Of a DNA stretch of 64,000 nucleotides, positions 45,532 through 55,313 are shown in pieces (position 1 is the first letter of the stretch; each line of letters starts with the position of its first letter). The notes beneath the pieces were generated by a model, which saw nothing but the letters and a program-made list of their open reading frames with translations, made no database searches and was not told the DNA's origin. The position numbers and the translations under genes were made by a program. The stretch is taken from positions 1-64,000 of the forward strand of contig JAEUNO010000005.1 in the NCBI GenBank assembly GCA_016791045.1, in the 5' to 3' direction. Source of the stretch: Methyloversatilis sp. (GTDB taxonomy: Bacteria > Pseudomonadota > Gammaproteobacteria > Burkholderiales > Rhodocyclaceae).

Positions 45532-47148
45532 TCAGACCTCGTCCCGGTACCCACTCGTAATCGGATACCGCCAATCCTTCCCGAAGCCCCGCTCGGTCAC
45601 CCTCACCCCCGGCGGCGCCTGCCGGCGCTTGTATTCATTCCGCTTCAGCAGGCCGATCACCCGCTTCACATCCACTTCGGCAAAACCCTGCGCGATGATT
45701 TCGCGCGGTGATTCGTCGCGTTCCATGTAGGCCTGGATGATGGCATCGAGGGTTTCGTAGGGCGGCAGGCTGTCCTGGTCGGTCTGGTCGGGGCGCAACT
45801 CGGCGGACGGGGCGCGGGTGAGGATGTTGTCGGGGATGTCGGGGCGCTGGCTGTTGCGCCAGGCGCACAGGCGATAGACGAAGGTTTTGTAGATGTCCTT
45901 GATCACCGCGAAGCCACCGGCCAGGTCGCCGTACAGCGTGGAATAGCCGACGGCCATTTCGCTCTTGTTGCCGGTGGTGAGCACGATGGCGCCGGTCTTG
46001 TTGGAGAGCGCCATCAGCATGATCATGCGGGCGCGCGCCTGCACGTTTTCTTCGGTGGTGTCGGCGGCGGCGTCGCCGAACAGCGGCTTCAGCATCTGCT
46101 CGAAGGTGGCCATGGCCGGGGCGATCGACACTTCGTCATAGCGTACGCCGAGGTGCTTCACCAGCTCGCGCGAGTCGTCGAGGCTCATCTGGGCGGTGTA
46201 GGGCGACGGCATCATGACGGCGCGCACGTTTTCGGCGCCGATGGCATCGACGGCGATGCACAGCGTCAGTGCCGAATCGACGCCGCCGGACAGGCCGATC
46301 AGCGCCTGCCTGAAGCCGTTCTTGCCGAGGTAGTCACGCACGCCCAGCACCAGCGTTTCGTAACAGTCCTGCTCGACCGGGGTGACCGGCGGCAGCGGCT
46401 GGGCGACGATGTCGCCCCCGCTGAATTCGACCGTGGCGAAGTGTTCGCGGCAATGTGGCGCGCACCAGACGAGGCGGCCGAGCCGGTCGAGCGCGAACGA
46501 GGCGCCGTCGAACACCAGTTCGTCCTGACCACCGACCAGATTGCAGTAGATGGCCGGAATGCCGGTCGCGAGCACGCGTTCGGCCAGCACCTGTTCGCGC
46601 GTGACCGGCTTGTCGACGTGGTAGGGCGAGGCGTTGAGCACGGCCAGCAGCTGGGCGCCCGCCGCCGCCGCCGCTTCCGGCGCGCCGGCTTCCCACACGT
46701 CGGCGCAGATGTTCACGCCGACCTTCACGCCGGCGACCTCGACCACCAGCGGGGCCGTGCCGGCGTCGAAATAGCGTTCTTCGTCGAACACTTCGTAATT
46801 GGGCAGGCGCTGCTTGAAATAGGTCGCTTCGACGCGGCCGCCACGCACGACACTGGCGGCGTTGTACAGGCGGTCGCCCGTCGCATGCGGATGACCGACC
46901 AGCAGCGCAAGGCCGGCTGGCGCATCGGCCGCCAGCCGCGCCAGCGCGGTGGCACAGCCGCGGATGAAGTCCGGCCGCAGCAGCAGGTCTTCCGGCGGAT
47001 AACCGCACAGGGCCAGTTCGGGCGTCAGCAGCAGTTGGGCGCCCTGCTCCACCGCGCGCTGCGCGGCGTCGAGAATCAGGCGGGCGTTGTGGTCGAGGTC
47101 GCCGACCACGCAGTTGATCTGCGCAACCGCAATGCGGAGGGTGCTCAT
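45532..47148 (-). CDS. nadE: Glutamine-dependent NAD+ synthetase NadE
   Basis: A 538-residue protein with an N-terminal nitrilase-type glutaminase (Glu, Lys and Cys triad; NICADVWE at about 150-157) and a C-terminal NAD synthetase with the ATP pyrophosphatase loop SGGVDSALT near 285 and TGNKSEMAVGYSTLYGD. It makes NAD+ from deamido-NAD+, the final step. The stop is 211 bases from the exosortase cassette; the gene starts four bases after orn ends. Confidence 0.95.
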   Translation of the reverse strand: MSTLRIAVAQINCVVGDLDHNARLILDAAQRAVEQGAQLLLTPELALCGYPPEDLLLRPDFIRGCATALARLAADAPAGLALLVGHPHATGDRLYNAASVVRGGRVEATYFKQRLPNYEVFDEERYFDAGTAPLVVEVAGVKVGVNICADVWEAGAPEAAAAAGAQLLAVLNASPYHVDKPVTREQVLAERVLATGIPAIYCNLVGGQDELVFDGASFALDRLGRLVWCAPHCREHFATVEFSGGDIVAQPLPPVTPVEQDCYETLVLGVRDYLGKNGFRQALIGLSGGVDSALTLCIAVDAIGAENVRAVMMPSPYTAQMSLDDSRELVKHLGVRYDEVSIAPAMATFEQMLKPLFGDAAADTTEENVQARARMIMLMALSNKTGAIVLTTGNKSEMAVGYSTLYGDLAGGFAVIKDIYKTFVYRLCAWRNSQRPDIPDNILTRAPSAELRPDQTDQDSLPPYETLDAIIQAYMERDESPREIIAQGFAEVDVKRVIGLLKRNEYKRRQAPPGVRVTERGFGKDWRYPITSGYRDEV

Positions 47149-47152
47149 GGCC

Positions 47153-47701
47153 TCACTCCATGCGCAGGAAGTGTTCGCGGTAGAACTTCAGTTCGTCGAT
47201 CGATTCGTAGATGTCGGCCAGCGCCTCGTGCCGCTGCGCCTTCTTGAACTGCGCGGCGAGCTCGGGCCGCCAGCGCTTGCATAGCTCCTTCAGCGCCGAC
47301 ACGTCGAGATTGCGGTAGTGGAACCAGGCTTCGAGCTGCGGCATGTGGCGCGCAAGGAAGCGGCGGTCCTGGCAGATCGAATTGCCGCAGATCGGGCTGG
47401 TGCGCTCGGGCAGATACTGGTTCAGGAACGCGATCATTTCGGTCTGGGCGGCGGCTTCGGTGACGGTCGAGGCGCGCACGCGCTCGGTCAGGCCGGACTT
47501 GCCGTGCGTGCTGGTATTCCATTTGTCCATGCCGGCGAGCACCTCGTCGGACTGGTGTACGGCGATCACCGGCCCTTCGGCGACCACTTCGAGCTGCGCG
47601 TCGGTGACCACGCAGGCCAGCTCGATGACGCGATCGTTGTCGGGGTCGAGGCCGGTCATTTCCATGTCCAGCCAGACGAGGTAGGTGGGGTCCTGTGCCA
47701 T
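47153..47701 (-). CDS. orn: Oligoribonuclease Orn
   Basis: A 182-residue DEDDh exonuclease from ATG 47701 ([20 protein letters not shown], with the catalytic Asp/Glu pair), then [24 protein letters not shown] and [21 protein letters not shown]. It degrades short RNA and pGpG, the last product of c-di-GMP breakdown, and so can influence c-di-GMP control of Pel. The four-base spacing to nadE suggests an operon. Confidence 0.95.
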   Translation of the reverse strand: MAQDPTYLVWLDMEMTGLDPDNDRVIELACVVTDAQLEVVAEGPVIAVHQSDEVLAGMDKWNTSTHGKSGLTERVRASTVTEAAAQTEMIAFLNQYLPERTSPICGNSICQDRRFLARHMPQLEAWFHYRNLDVSALKELCKRWRPELAAQFKKAQRHEALADIYESIDELKFYREHFLRME

Positions 47702-47837
47702 AATCGAGAAAATTTCCAAGCGGGATTAATGCGTTCGTCCGAACGCGGATCGGCCTGATTTTGTCACACTCAGCTGACCTGGACTCCGTCTAAATCGGAG
47801 TTCCGACAGGAACCGCATCCACCCGAGGCTCTCCATC

Positions 47838-49070
47838 ATGCTGACCGAAATATTCGTCCTTGCACTCGTGCTGACCACCGGCGTGCGCCTGTGGCTCGCG
47901 ACCCGCCACCGCGCGCACATCGCCGCGCACCGCGCCGAAGTGCCGCAGGCCTTCCGCGACAGCATTCCGCTGGACGCCCACCAGAAGGCGGCCGATTACA
48001 CGATGGCGCGCGTGAGCCTTGCCCGCGCCGATGTGGTGGTGAGCGCGCTGTGGCTGCTCGTGCTGACGCTGGGCGGCGGCCTGCAGTGGTTCCACGACCT
48101 TGCCGGAAACCTGGCCGGCGACGGCCTGCTGCGCGACCTGGTGTTCGTCGGCGTGCTGACCCTGGCGTCCGGCGTGATCGACCTGCCCTTCACGCTGTAC
48201 CGCACCTTCGTCGTCGAAGCGCGCTTCGGCTTCAACAAGATGACGCCCGCCATGTTCTTCGGCGACCTGATCAAGCACGGGCTGGTGGCGGCCGCCATCG
48301 GCGCGCCGGTGCTGGCCGCGGTGCTGTGGATCATGGACAGCCTGGGCAGTGCCTGGTGGGTGTATGCCTGGGCGTTCTGGCTGGCGTTCAGCCTGGCCGC
48401 CATGCTGCTGTACCCGACGCTGATCGCGCCGCTGTTCAACAAGTTCGAGCCGATGCCCGACGGCGAGCTGCGCAGCCGCATCGAAGGCCTGCTCGAGCGC
48501 TGCGGTTTCCGCGCCGACGGCCTGTTCGTCATGGATGGCTCGCGCCGCTCGGCGCACGGCAACGCCTACTTCACCGGCTTCGGCAAGGGCAAGCGCATCG
48601 TGTTCTTCGACACCCTGCTCAACCGGCTCGGCGGCGACGAGATCGAAGCCGTGCTGGCGCACGAACTGGGCCACTACAAGCACCACCATATCTGGAAGCG
48701 CGTGGCGCTGATCGGCGGCGGCAGCCTGGCCTTCTTCGCCCTGCTCGGCTGGCTGATCGACCAGCCGTGGTTCTACTCGCAACTGGGGGTGACCAGCGAG
48801 GGCAACGTGATCGCGCTGATGCTGTTCGCGCTGGTGATGCCGGTGTTCTCCTTCCCGCTGTCGCCCATCATGTCGCTGATGTCGCGCAAGCATGAATTCG
48901 AAGCCGACGCCTACGCCGCGGCGCAGACCCGCTCCGGCTGGCTGGTGTCGGCGCTGGTCAAGCTGTACCGCGACAACGCCTCGACGCTGACGCCCGACCC
49001 GCTGTATTCCAGCTTCTATGATTCGCACCCGCCGGCCGCATTGCGCGTGGCGAAACTGCAGACGCTCTGA
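47838..49070 (+). CDS. M48-family (Ste24/CAAX protease-like) metalloprotease
   Basis: A 410-residue membrane protease with several membrane segments (about 5-20, 60-80, 95-115, 150-185, 285-345), the zinc motif HELGH near 275 and a downstream Glu in EFEADAYAAAQ. It belongs to the CAAX prenyl protease 1 type, which in bacteria serves membrane protein quality control. ATG 47838 was used. Confidence 0.92.
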   Translation: MLTEIFVLALVLTTGVRLWLATRHRAHIAAHRAEVPQAFRDSIPLDAHQKAADYTMARVSLARADVVVSALWLLVLTLGGGLQWFHDLAGNLAGDGLLRDLVFVGVLTLASGVIDLPFTLYRTFVVEARFGFNKMTPAMFFGDLIKHGLVAAAIGAPVLAAVLWIMDSLGSAWWVYAWAFWLAFSLAAMLLYPTLIAPLFNKFEPMPDGELRSRIEGLLERCGFRADGLFVMDGSRRSAHGNAYFTGFGKGKRIVFFDTLLNRLGGDEIEAVLAHELGHYKHHHIWKRVALIGGGSLAFFALLGWLIDQPWFYSQLGVTSEGNVIALMLFALVMPVFSFPLSPIMSLMSRKHEFEADAYAAAQTRSGWLVSALVKLYRDNASTLTPDPLYSSFYDSHPPAALRVAKLQTL

Positions 49071-49084
49071 CCCCCCAGGAACCC

Positions 49085-49420
49085 ATGGACGCACACGAAC
49101 TTGCACAACAGCACTGCACGCCGCAGAAGGGCGCGCACAAGCGGCTGACCGGCGACACGCTGGCCACCCACCTGCGCAGCGTGCCGGGCTGGATCGAGGC
49201 GGACAACCACATTTCGAAGGACTTCCAGTTCGCCGATTACGCGCAGGTGGTCGCGTTCGTGAACCAGGTGGCCGCACTCGCGGCAGCCGAAGATCATCAC
49301 CCGGACATCATGTTCGGCTTCAACCGGGTGCGCGTGGTGTTCACGACGCACAGCGTGCGCGGCGTATCCATCAATGACCTGATCTGCGCCGCCCGCATCG
49401 AAGCGATGCGCGACCTTTGA
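49085..49420 (+). CDS. phhB: Pterin-4-alpha-carbinolamine dehydratase
   Basis: A 111-residue protein with the signature HHPDIMFGFNRVRVVFTTHSVRG and FQFADYAQVVAFVNQVA. It dehydrates 4a-hydroxytetrahydropterin, recycling the cofactor of aromatic amino acid hydroxylases; bacterial members can also act as regulators. No phenylalanine hydroxylase is adjacent. It lies 14 bases after the protease gene and overlaps rsgA. Confidence 0.92.
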   Translation: MDAHELAQQHCTPQKGAHKRLTGDTLATHLRSVPGWIEADNHISKDFQFADYAQVVAFVNQVAALAAAEDHHPDIMFGFNRVRVVFTTHSVRGVSINDLICAARIEAMRDL

Positions 49421-50280
49421 ACACCGTTGCAGGTCGCGTCGTATCGGCGCACGGCCGGCACTACATGGTGCGGCTCGACGACGGACAGGTGCTGCAGGCC
49501 TTCCCGCGCGGCAAACGTTCCGAAGTCGCCTGCGGTGACCGGGTCGAACTGTCGCTGCAGGCCGATCAGGCGCGCATCGAACGCATTCACGAACGGCGCA
49601 GCCTGCTCTACCGCAAGGACGCCTTCAAGCAGAAGACGGTCGCCGCCAACGTCGACCAGGTGGTGATCGTCACCGCGACCGAACCCGGCTTCAATGCCGA
49701 TCTGGTGGCGCGCATCCTGATTGCGATCGGGGCGCAGGACGTCGACGGGCTGATCGTGCTCAACAAGTGCGACCTCGCCGAGGGCCTCGCGGGCGCCCGC
49801 GCCCAGCTCGCCGGCTTCGCCGCCATGGGCTACACGGTGCTCGAGCTGTCGGCGAAGCAGGACGTGTCGCTGCTCGCCAGCCACCTGAAGGGCCGGCTGA
49901 ACGTGTTCATCGGCCAGTCCGGCATGGGCAAGTCGACGCTGGTCAACGCACTGATCCCCGGTGCCGCGGCGGCGACGCGCGAAATATCGGCGGCGCTCGA
50001 TTCCGGCAAGCACACCACCACCTACGCCCGGCTGTACGAACTGCCGGGCGGCGGCGAACTGATCGACAGCCCCGGCCTGCAGGAATTCGGCCTGTCGCAC
50101 CTCGATCTGCCGGCGCTGGAGCACGCCTTCGTCGATTTCCGTCCCTGGCTCGGCAAGTGCCGCTTCCGCGACTGCGCGCACGACCGCGAGCCCGACTGCG
50201 CGCTGCGCGACCACGTCGCCCCCGGACGCATGTCGCTCTACCGCATCCTGCGGACCGAGCTGCAGCGGCCGCTGTACTGA
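49417..50280 (+). CDS. rsgA: Small-subunit-dependent GTPase RsgA (YjeQ)
   Basis: A 287-residue circularly permuted GTPase: an OB-fold start (1-65), NKCD (G4) preceding the P-loop GQSGMGKSTLVNAL, DSPG (G3) and a zinc knuckle CRFRDCAHDREPDC near the end. It helps 30S maturation. The start is TTG 49417, overlapping the previous stop by four bases; a TTG start here is typical. Confidence 0.95.
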   Translation: MNTVAGRVVSAHGRHYMVRLDDGQVLQAFPRGKRSEVACGDRVELSLQADQARIERIHERRSLLYRKDAFKQKTVAANVDQVVIVTATEPGFNADLVARILIAIGAQDVDGLIVLNKCDLAEGLAGARAQLAGFAAMGYTVLELSAKQDVSLLASHLKGRLNVFIGQSGMGKSTLVNALIPGAAAATREISAALDSGKHTTTYARLYELPGGGELIDSPGLQEFGLSHLDLPALEHAFVDFRPWLGKCRFRDCAHDREPDCALRDHVAPGRMSLYRILRTELQRPLY

Positions 50281-50407
50281 TCTCAAATCGGGCGGTTTTC
50301 CCGAGCATTACGTGCCCGCAAGCAGGTAGTCCCCGTCCTACAGCCTTGGGCACCCTGCACGTCTAGCATCCGGCCGGTCGCATCTATTCGATACCGGAGC
50401 CGCACCC

Positions 50408-51319
50408 ATGCCCAGGATGAACGTCACTGTTTCACTGCGTTACGACGTCGGCACCGCGGGCAGTCTGGCGCTGCGCATCCTGCCCGCCGCAACACCCCAG
50501 CAGAAGGTGAGCGGCGAGTCGCTGGTGTCATCGCTCGGCGCCCGCAGCCGCATCGTCAACGGCCGCCTCGGGCAGCGCGTACTGCACGTTCAGGCGCCAC
50601 CCGGGCCGCTCGAAATCGACTACTCGGCGCGCGTGCTGACCACGCATCACATGGCCGACCCGGCAGCGCTGGCCGAGATCGGTGTCGCTGAACTGCCGTT
50701 CGATGTACTGCCCTTCCTGCACGAAAGCCCGTTCTGCCCGACCGAGCCGCTGACCCGTCTCGCCTTCCGCACCTTCGGCCGCATGAAGCCCGGCTACGCA
50801 CGCGTCGCCACACTGTGCGAGTGCGTGCGCGACCGCACCTGCTTCGACCCGGCGCAGGCCGGCGCCGACAAGTCGGTCATGGACACCCTGCTGGACAAGA
50901 GCGGCGCAAGCGAACACTTCGCCCATCTCGCCATTTCGCTGTGCCGCGCACTCTATATTCCGGCCCGGCTGGTCAGCGTGACCGGGCCGGGCAGCAGTTC
51001 AGGACAGGGGCTGTCCGGTCTGCACTGCTGCATCGAGGTGTTTCTGGGTGATCGCTGGTATCTGTTCGACCCGACCGGCACGGCGCCGATCGGCCGTCTG
51101 ATCCGCATCGGCACCGGTCGTGACGCCAGCGATCTGCCGGCCATCAGCATGCAGGGTGAAGCGCAGCAGACCGGTGGCCGTCTGCAGATCACGACGCTGT
51201 GCGACGCCAGCGACATGCAGTCCGACGGCTCGGATGCGCTGCTTGCGATCTCGACCGCCGCGCCCGACCTGACACGGGGCGGATCACGGACCGAGCAGGA
51301 CGGACGGCGTCAGGCCTGA
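50408..51319 (+). CDS. Transglutaminase-like protein lacking the catalytic cysteine
   Basis: A 303-residue cytoplasmic protein (ATG 50408; ATG 50417 is an alternative). The N-terminal beta-domain is about 1-150, and the transglutaminase-like core runs from about 155. The catalytic His206 (GLHCCIE) and Asp221 (FDPTG) are present, but the position usually filled by the nucleophilic Cys (GxCRDxAHL) reads GASEHFAHL, Ser168. It is likely inactive, or uses Ser, or acts by binding. It sits 61 bases before the convergent pel operon end, with no operon partner. Confidence 0.8.
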   Translation: MPRMNVTVSLRYDVGTAGSLALRILPAATPQQKVSGESLVSSLGARSRIVNGRLGQRVLHVQAPPGPLEIDYSARVLTTHHMADPAALAEIGVAELPFDVLPFLHESPFCPTEPLTRLAFRTFGRMKPGYARVATLCECVRDRTCFDPAQAGADKSVMDTLLDKSGASEHFAHLAISLCRALYIPARLVSVTGPGSSSGQGLSGLHCCIEVFLGDRWYLFDPTGTAPIGRLIRIGTGRDASDLPAISMQGEAQQTGGRLQITTLCDASDMQSDGSDALLAISTAAPDLTRGGSRTEQDGRRQA

Positions 51320-51379
51320 TGTTCAGGCCCGATGGCCACGCCTGCTCGTCAGGTTCGGCCATTCGTCCGGCGCCTCAGA

Positions 51380-52750
51380 TCACTGCAGCATGAAGGTTTC
51401 GTATTCCAGCCGGCCGAGCTTGCGGTCGAGCGCGTACAGGCCGAACAGCAGCGTCAGCAGCACCGACAACGCGTAGCCGTAGCCGTAGAAGCTGGCGCCC
51501 AGCTTGAAGAACAGCGCGGTGAACACGATGTTCGACACGCAGAAGAAGGCGCACAGGCCGAGGATCAGCCGGCGCTGGTCCAGGTAGAAGAACACGTTGA
51601 GCAGCGCCAGCAGACCCACCTGCAGGCTCGCCGCCAGCGTCTGGATGTACAGCAGCGGCAGGTAGAGCTCGGAAATCTCCAGCACGGCGAACACGGCCGG
51701 ACCCGCCACGATGGCCGCCAGCATGGCCAGCGTCTGGATCTTGCCGATTTCGGCCAGGCCCTGACGGATCGAATAGACCATTTCGTCGCGCATGTCCTCG
51801 ATGTATTCGAGCGATCCGCCGGCGCGCACTGCATCGAAGAAGCGATCGTAGTACTCGACGAAATCGGTTTCGATGCGCACCAGGAACACAGCCATGCCGG
51901 GAATGATCGACAGGTAGGCCATGAACACCGGCAGATCGTAGATGACCGAGGCGCGCAGCGGTCCGATGATGGCGTCGGACGTTTCCGGCCAGCTCCAGAA
52001 CATGAACTTGTCGGCCCACACGCCGAGGTTGTACAGCAGGCCGATCGCCATCAGCGTCGGATAGCGCGTGCTGCGGTCGGCGAATTCGTATGAGAGGGTG
52101 ACCGCCGAGCGGTAGTGCCACGACGTCATGATCCACATGCCGACCAGGAGCACGAAGTGACCGAGCACGAAGCCGCCGAGCAGGCCTTCCAGCCCCCACG
52201 GCCGGGCCAGCAGCGCTGCCGTGACCGTCACCGCGTAGCCCAGCGCGTAAAGCAGAAGGATGGCGCGGTACATCTTCAGGCCGGACAGGAAGATCGTGGC
52301 CACCCAGATGCCGCACAGCAGCACGAAGCCCGACAGCATCAGCAGCCGGTAGGCGACCGACAGGCCGGAGAACAGCGTGAACGCCAGCACCAGCCCGATG
52401 AGGCCGGCCAGCGCGATCACCCACAGCAGCAGACCGTTGAAGTTCGACATGATGATGTCGTCGCGCTTCTCGAACAGGCGGTCCGACACGAAGCGGGTGA
52501 ATGCCAGCTGCACGACGCCGGTCAGGATGAGCGAGGTGGCGATCAGGTAGGTCACCGACACCTGGAACTGCGTGATCAGGAATTCCGGCACCACGACGGC
52601 GCGCGACAGCAGACCGACCATCAGGATGCCGACGATGGACAGCACCCACGGTCCGGAGCCGATCACGCCGGCATAGCTGTAGGCCTGTGCCAGCCCGAGC
52701 AGGCTGTCCTTCTTCAGCAGTTTGCGCAGTTCGAAACCGATGCCGGCCAT
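51380..52750 (-). CDS. pelG: Pel polysaccharide transporter PelG
   Basis: A 456-residue membrane protein with about 12 helices, related to the MOP/Wzx flippase group, beginning MAGIGFELRKLLKKDSLLG, the conserved PelG start. It exports nascent Pel across the inner membrane with PelD, PelE and PelF. It overlaps pelF in the TGATG junction at 52750. Last gene of the pel operon. Confidence 0.94.
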   Translation of the reverse strand: MAGIGFELRKLLKKDSLLGLAQAYSYAGVIGSGPWVLSIVGILMVGLLSRAVVVPEFLITQFQVSVTYLIATSLILTGVVQLAFTRFVSDRLFEKRDDIIMSNFNGLLLWVIALAGLIGLVLAFTLFSGLSVAYRLLMLSGFVLLCGIWVATIFLSGLKMYRAILLLYALGYAVTVTAALLARPWGLEGLLGGFVLGHFVLLVGMWIMTSWHYRSAVTLSYEFADRSTRYPTLMAIGLLYNLGVWADKFMFWSWPETSDAIIGPLRASVIYDLPVFMAYLSIIPGMAVFLVRIETDFVEYYDRFFDAVRAGGSLEYIEDMRDEMVYSIRQGLAEIGKIQTLAMLAAIVAGPAVFAVLEISELYLPLLYIQTLAASLQVGLLALLNVFFYLDQRRLILGLCAFFCVSNIVFTALFFKLGASFYGYGYALSVLLTLLFGLYALDRKLGRLEYETFMLQ

Positions 52751-54315
52751 CAGCGCGCTCCGTGTCCGAACGGGCAGCCACCGGCGGTGCGACCTTCGCG
52801 CGCCAGCGCCTGCGTGTAGACCTCGCGGTAGCGGCCGAACATCTGCGTATCGCTGTAGTAGCGCTCGACGCGCGCGATGCCGGCCTGCTGCGCGGAGGCC
52901 CAGGCAACCGGATCGCCGAGCAGTTCGAGCGCGGCATCGGCCAGCGCCTGCGGATCTGCGATGCCGACCACGCGGCCGGCGGCGCCCAGCGCCTCGTCTT
53001 CGTCGCCCAGTCCGTACATCAACTGACGGCACGAACCGACATCGGTCGATACCGCCGGCACGCCCGCCGCAAAGCCTTCCAGCAGCACCAGCGGCAGCGC
53101 CTCGGAAATCGACGACAGCACGACCAGACCGATCCGGGGCATCAGTTCATCGATCTTCTGCATGCCGAGAAAGCGCACGCTGTCGTTCAGGCCCAGACTG
53201 TCGACCAGGTTGCGGCACTCTTCTGCATAGGCCGGATCTTCTTCGGCCGGGCCGGCGATCCAGCCCTGCGCCTCGGGCATGCGATTCACGACGCGACGCA
53301 TCGCGCGGATGAAGGTCTTGATGTCCTTGATCGGTACCACGCGGCCGATCAGGCACAGCACCGGCGGCACCTTTTCGGGCCGCTGCGCGCGCAGCGGCGC
53401 CAGCTTGTGGATCGCCACGCCATTCGGAATGTTGCGCGTGCGCGCGGCGTCGGCCCCGTCGGCGACCTGGCGCAGACGGTTGATTTCATACAGCGCGATG
53501 ATGGGGTCGGCCGCGCCATAGGTCAGCCGGCCCAGCCATTCGAAGAAGCGTATCCACAGCTGGCGGAAGTAGCTCAGTTCGGAGGCGTCCTTCTGGAACA
53601 CGTTGCGGTTGTCCCGTATCCACTCGTTCTGGTACAGGTCGATCTTGCGTTCCTTGGTATAGATGCCGTGCTCCGACAGCACCAGCGGCCGGCCGGTCGA
53701 TTGCGCCAGCATGGCGCCGAGGAAGCCGGCGTATCCGGTCGATACGCTGTGATAGACCTTCGCCGGAATCAGCCCGTGCGCGACGCGCGCGAGCTGCCAC
53801 AGCGGCTGGTGCATGATGCGCACGGTCCAGAAGTAGTCGACGAAGCTGGGATCGCTGCAGTACTTGCGGTAGCGGTCGGTCACGATGTCCCACGAGGCTT
53901 CGCTGCGCAGGAAGTCGTCGAGGCTGACACGGCCGCCCGGACTGATTTCACGGCACGCCGCACCGAACAGGTCGAGCGCGTCGCCACCGCTGCGGAAGGT
54001 GTCGTGCAGGGCCGCCATGCGGGCGAAGCCTTCGGTGTCGCCCGCCATGCCGGTCTTGCGGTCGTGTGCGCTGGCGCTGCCCAGGTCGTCATGCAGGTAG
54101 TGGGTTTCGATGTGCTTCACGTTGTCCGGCAGCGTGTAGCGCATGTCGCCGTAATCGCTGCGCCGGCTGCCGATGAACACCACCGCGAATGTGAGGTCGG
54201 GGAAGGCGCGGATGATCTGGTTCACCCAGCTCGACACGCCACCCGACACGTACGGAAACGTGCCTTCGAGCAGCAGGGCGACATCGACGCCCGCCGGTTT
54301 GATCGGGTCTGTCAT
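52750..54315 (-). CDS. pelF: Pel glycosyltransferase PelF
   Basis: A 521-residue GT4-type retaining glycosyltransferase, soluble, with N-terminal VALLLEGTFPYVSGGVSSWV (conserved in PelF) and the donor-binding ESAL-like stretch SSISEALPLVLLEGFAAGVPAVSTDVG near 420. It polymerises N-acetylgalactosamine/galactosamine (Pel) using UDP-GalNAc, known from Pseudomonas. Overlaps pelE by four bases. Confidence 0.95.
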   Translation of the reverse strand: MTDPIKPAGVDVALLLEGTFPYVSGGVSSWVNQIIRAFPDLTFAVVFIGSRRSDYGDMRYTLPDNVKHIETHYLHDDLGSASAHDRKTGMAGDTEGFARMAALHDTFRSGGDALDLFGAACREISPGGRVSLDDFLRSEASWDIVTDRYRKYCSDPSFVDYFWTVRIMHQPLWQLARVAHGLIPAKVYHSVSTGYAGFLGAMLAQSTGRPLVLSEHGIYTKERKIDLYQNEWIRDNRNVFQKDASELSYFRQLWIRFFEWLGRLTYGAADPIIALYEINRLRQVADGADAARTRNIPNGVAIHKLAPLRAQRPEKVPPVLCLIGRVVPIKDIKTFIRAMRRVVNRMPEAQGWIAGPAEEDPAYAEECRNLVDSLGLNDSVRFLGMQKIDELMPRIGLVVLSSISEALPLVLLEGFAAGVPAVSTDVGSCRQLMYGLGDEDEALGAAGRVVGIADPQALADAALELLGDPVAWASAQQAGIARVERYYSDTQMFGRYREVYTQALAREGRTAGGCPFGHGAR

Positions 54316-55313
54316 GCGTGCCCCCAGAAACGCAGTACCGGCTGCAGGCGCGAAAGGCCCTCCCAGTCCTGCATGCTCGCCAGCAGGGTTTTCACCCGCG
54401 CGTAGTCGCGCCGGGCGAACGCCAGTTCGGCCAGATAGGGCACCACGCGCGACGCCGGCAGACCCAGTTCGCGCGCGCGCCGGTAGGCGGTGTCGGCTTC
54501 GTCGAAGCGTTGCAGCTGCTGCAGCAGGCGGCCGTGCTGCAGGTGCAGCGCCGGATCGTCGGTCAGTCCCTGCAGCGCGGTTTCCGTGTGGCGCAGCGCT
54601 TCGCCGACCGCGTAGTCCAGCAGGTCGCCCTGCACCAGTCCCTGATAGATGAGTTCCCAGTACAGCGCGGCGAGCTGATGCGCGACCGTGCTGCGTTCAG
54701 CGACATCGCGGCTGGCCGCGAGGCGCTGGCGCGCTTCGTGGATGGAGGCGTTGAGCTGCTTCTCGCGTCCGTCCAGCAGGCCATAGGCGAGCAGGCGCAG
54801 ATCGTCTTCGGCATCGCCCAGCAGTTCGCGCAGCACCGGCGAGCCGATGCGCGACGGCGCGTGCGACAGCGCCACCATCGCACGCAGGCGCTGCGGCACC
54901 GGCGCACGCTCGTTCTTCAGGAACTGGCGCACGCCGGCCTGGCGGAATCCGGCGGACGACTTTTCGCTGCTTTCGTGCGTGTCGAGATCGGGCAGACGCA
55001 CCGCGGTGAAGCGCTGCGGCGCGCGCAGCCGCGGCAGCAGGTGGCGCAGCAGCGCACCGATGACCACGCCGACGAAGCCGAGCAGCGGTACGAAGAAGAT
55101 GCAGCTGAACAGCAGCGCCAGCACGCTGGCACGCGGCTTCGATTGCTGCGCCGGGATCAGCAGGTAGACGGCCAGCGCAAGCAGGCCGCTGGCCGGCGCG
55201 TGGATCGCCAGGTAAGCCAGCAGTGCCTGATCGGCATGCTCGACCACAAGCAGGGCCTGCAGCGCGCCCAGCTCGGTCAGCAGGGCCATCAGGCCGAATT
55301 TGCTAGCGCCCAT
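54312..55313 (-). CDS. pelE: Pel synthase complex protein PelE
   Basis: A 333-residue protein with N-terminal membrane helices (about 10-80) and a cytoplasmic TPR domain (about 170-330, with LYWELIYQGLVQGDLLDYAVGEALRHTETALQGL). It links PelD and PelF at the inner membrane. Overlaps pelD by 11 bases. Confidence 0.9.
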   Translation of the reverse strand: MGASKFGLMALLTELGALQALLVVEHADQALLAYLAIHAPASGLLALAVYLLIPAQQSKPRASVLALLFSCIFFVPLLGFVGVVIGALLRHLLPRLRAPQRFTAVRLPDLDTHESSEKSSAGFRQAGVRQFLKNERAPVPQRLRAMVALSHAPSRIGSPVLRELLGDAEDDLRLLAYGLLDGREKQLNASIHEARQRLAASRDVAERSTVAHQLAALYWELIYQGLVQGDLLDYAVGEALRHTETALQGLTDDPALHLQHGRLLQQLQRFDEADTAYRRARELGLPASRVVPYLAELAFARRDYARVKTLLASMQDWEGLSRLQPVLRFWGHA

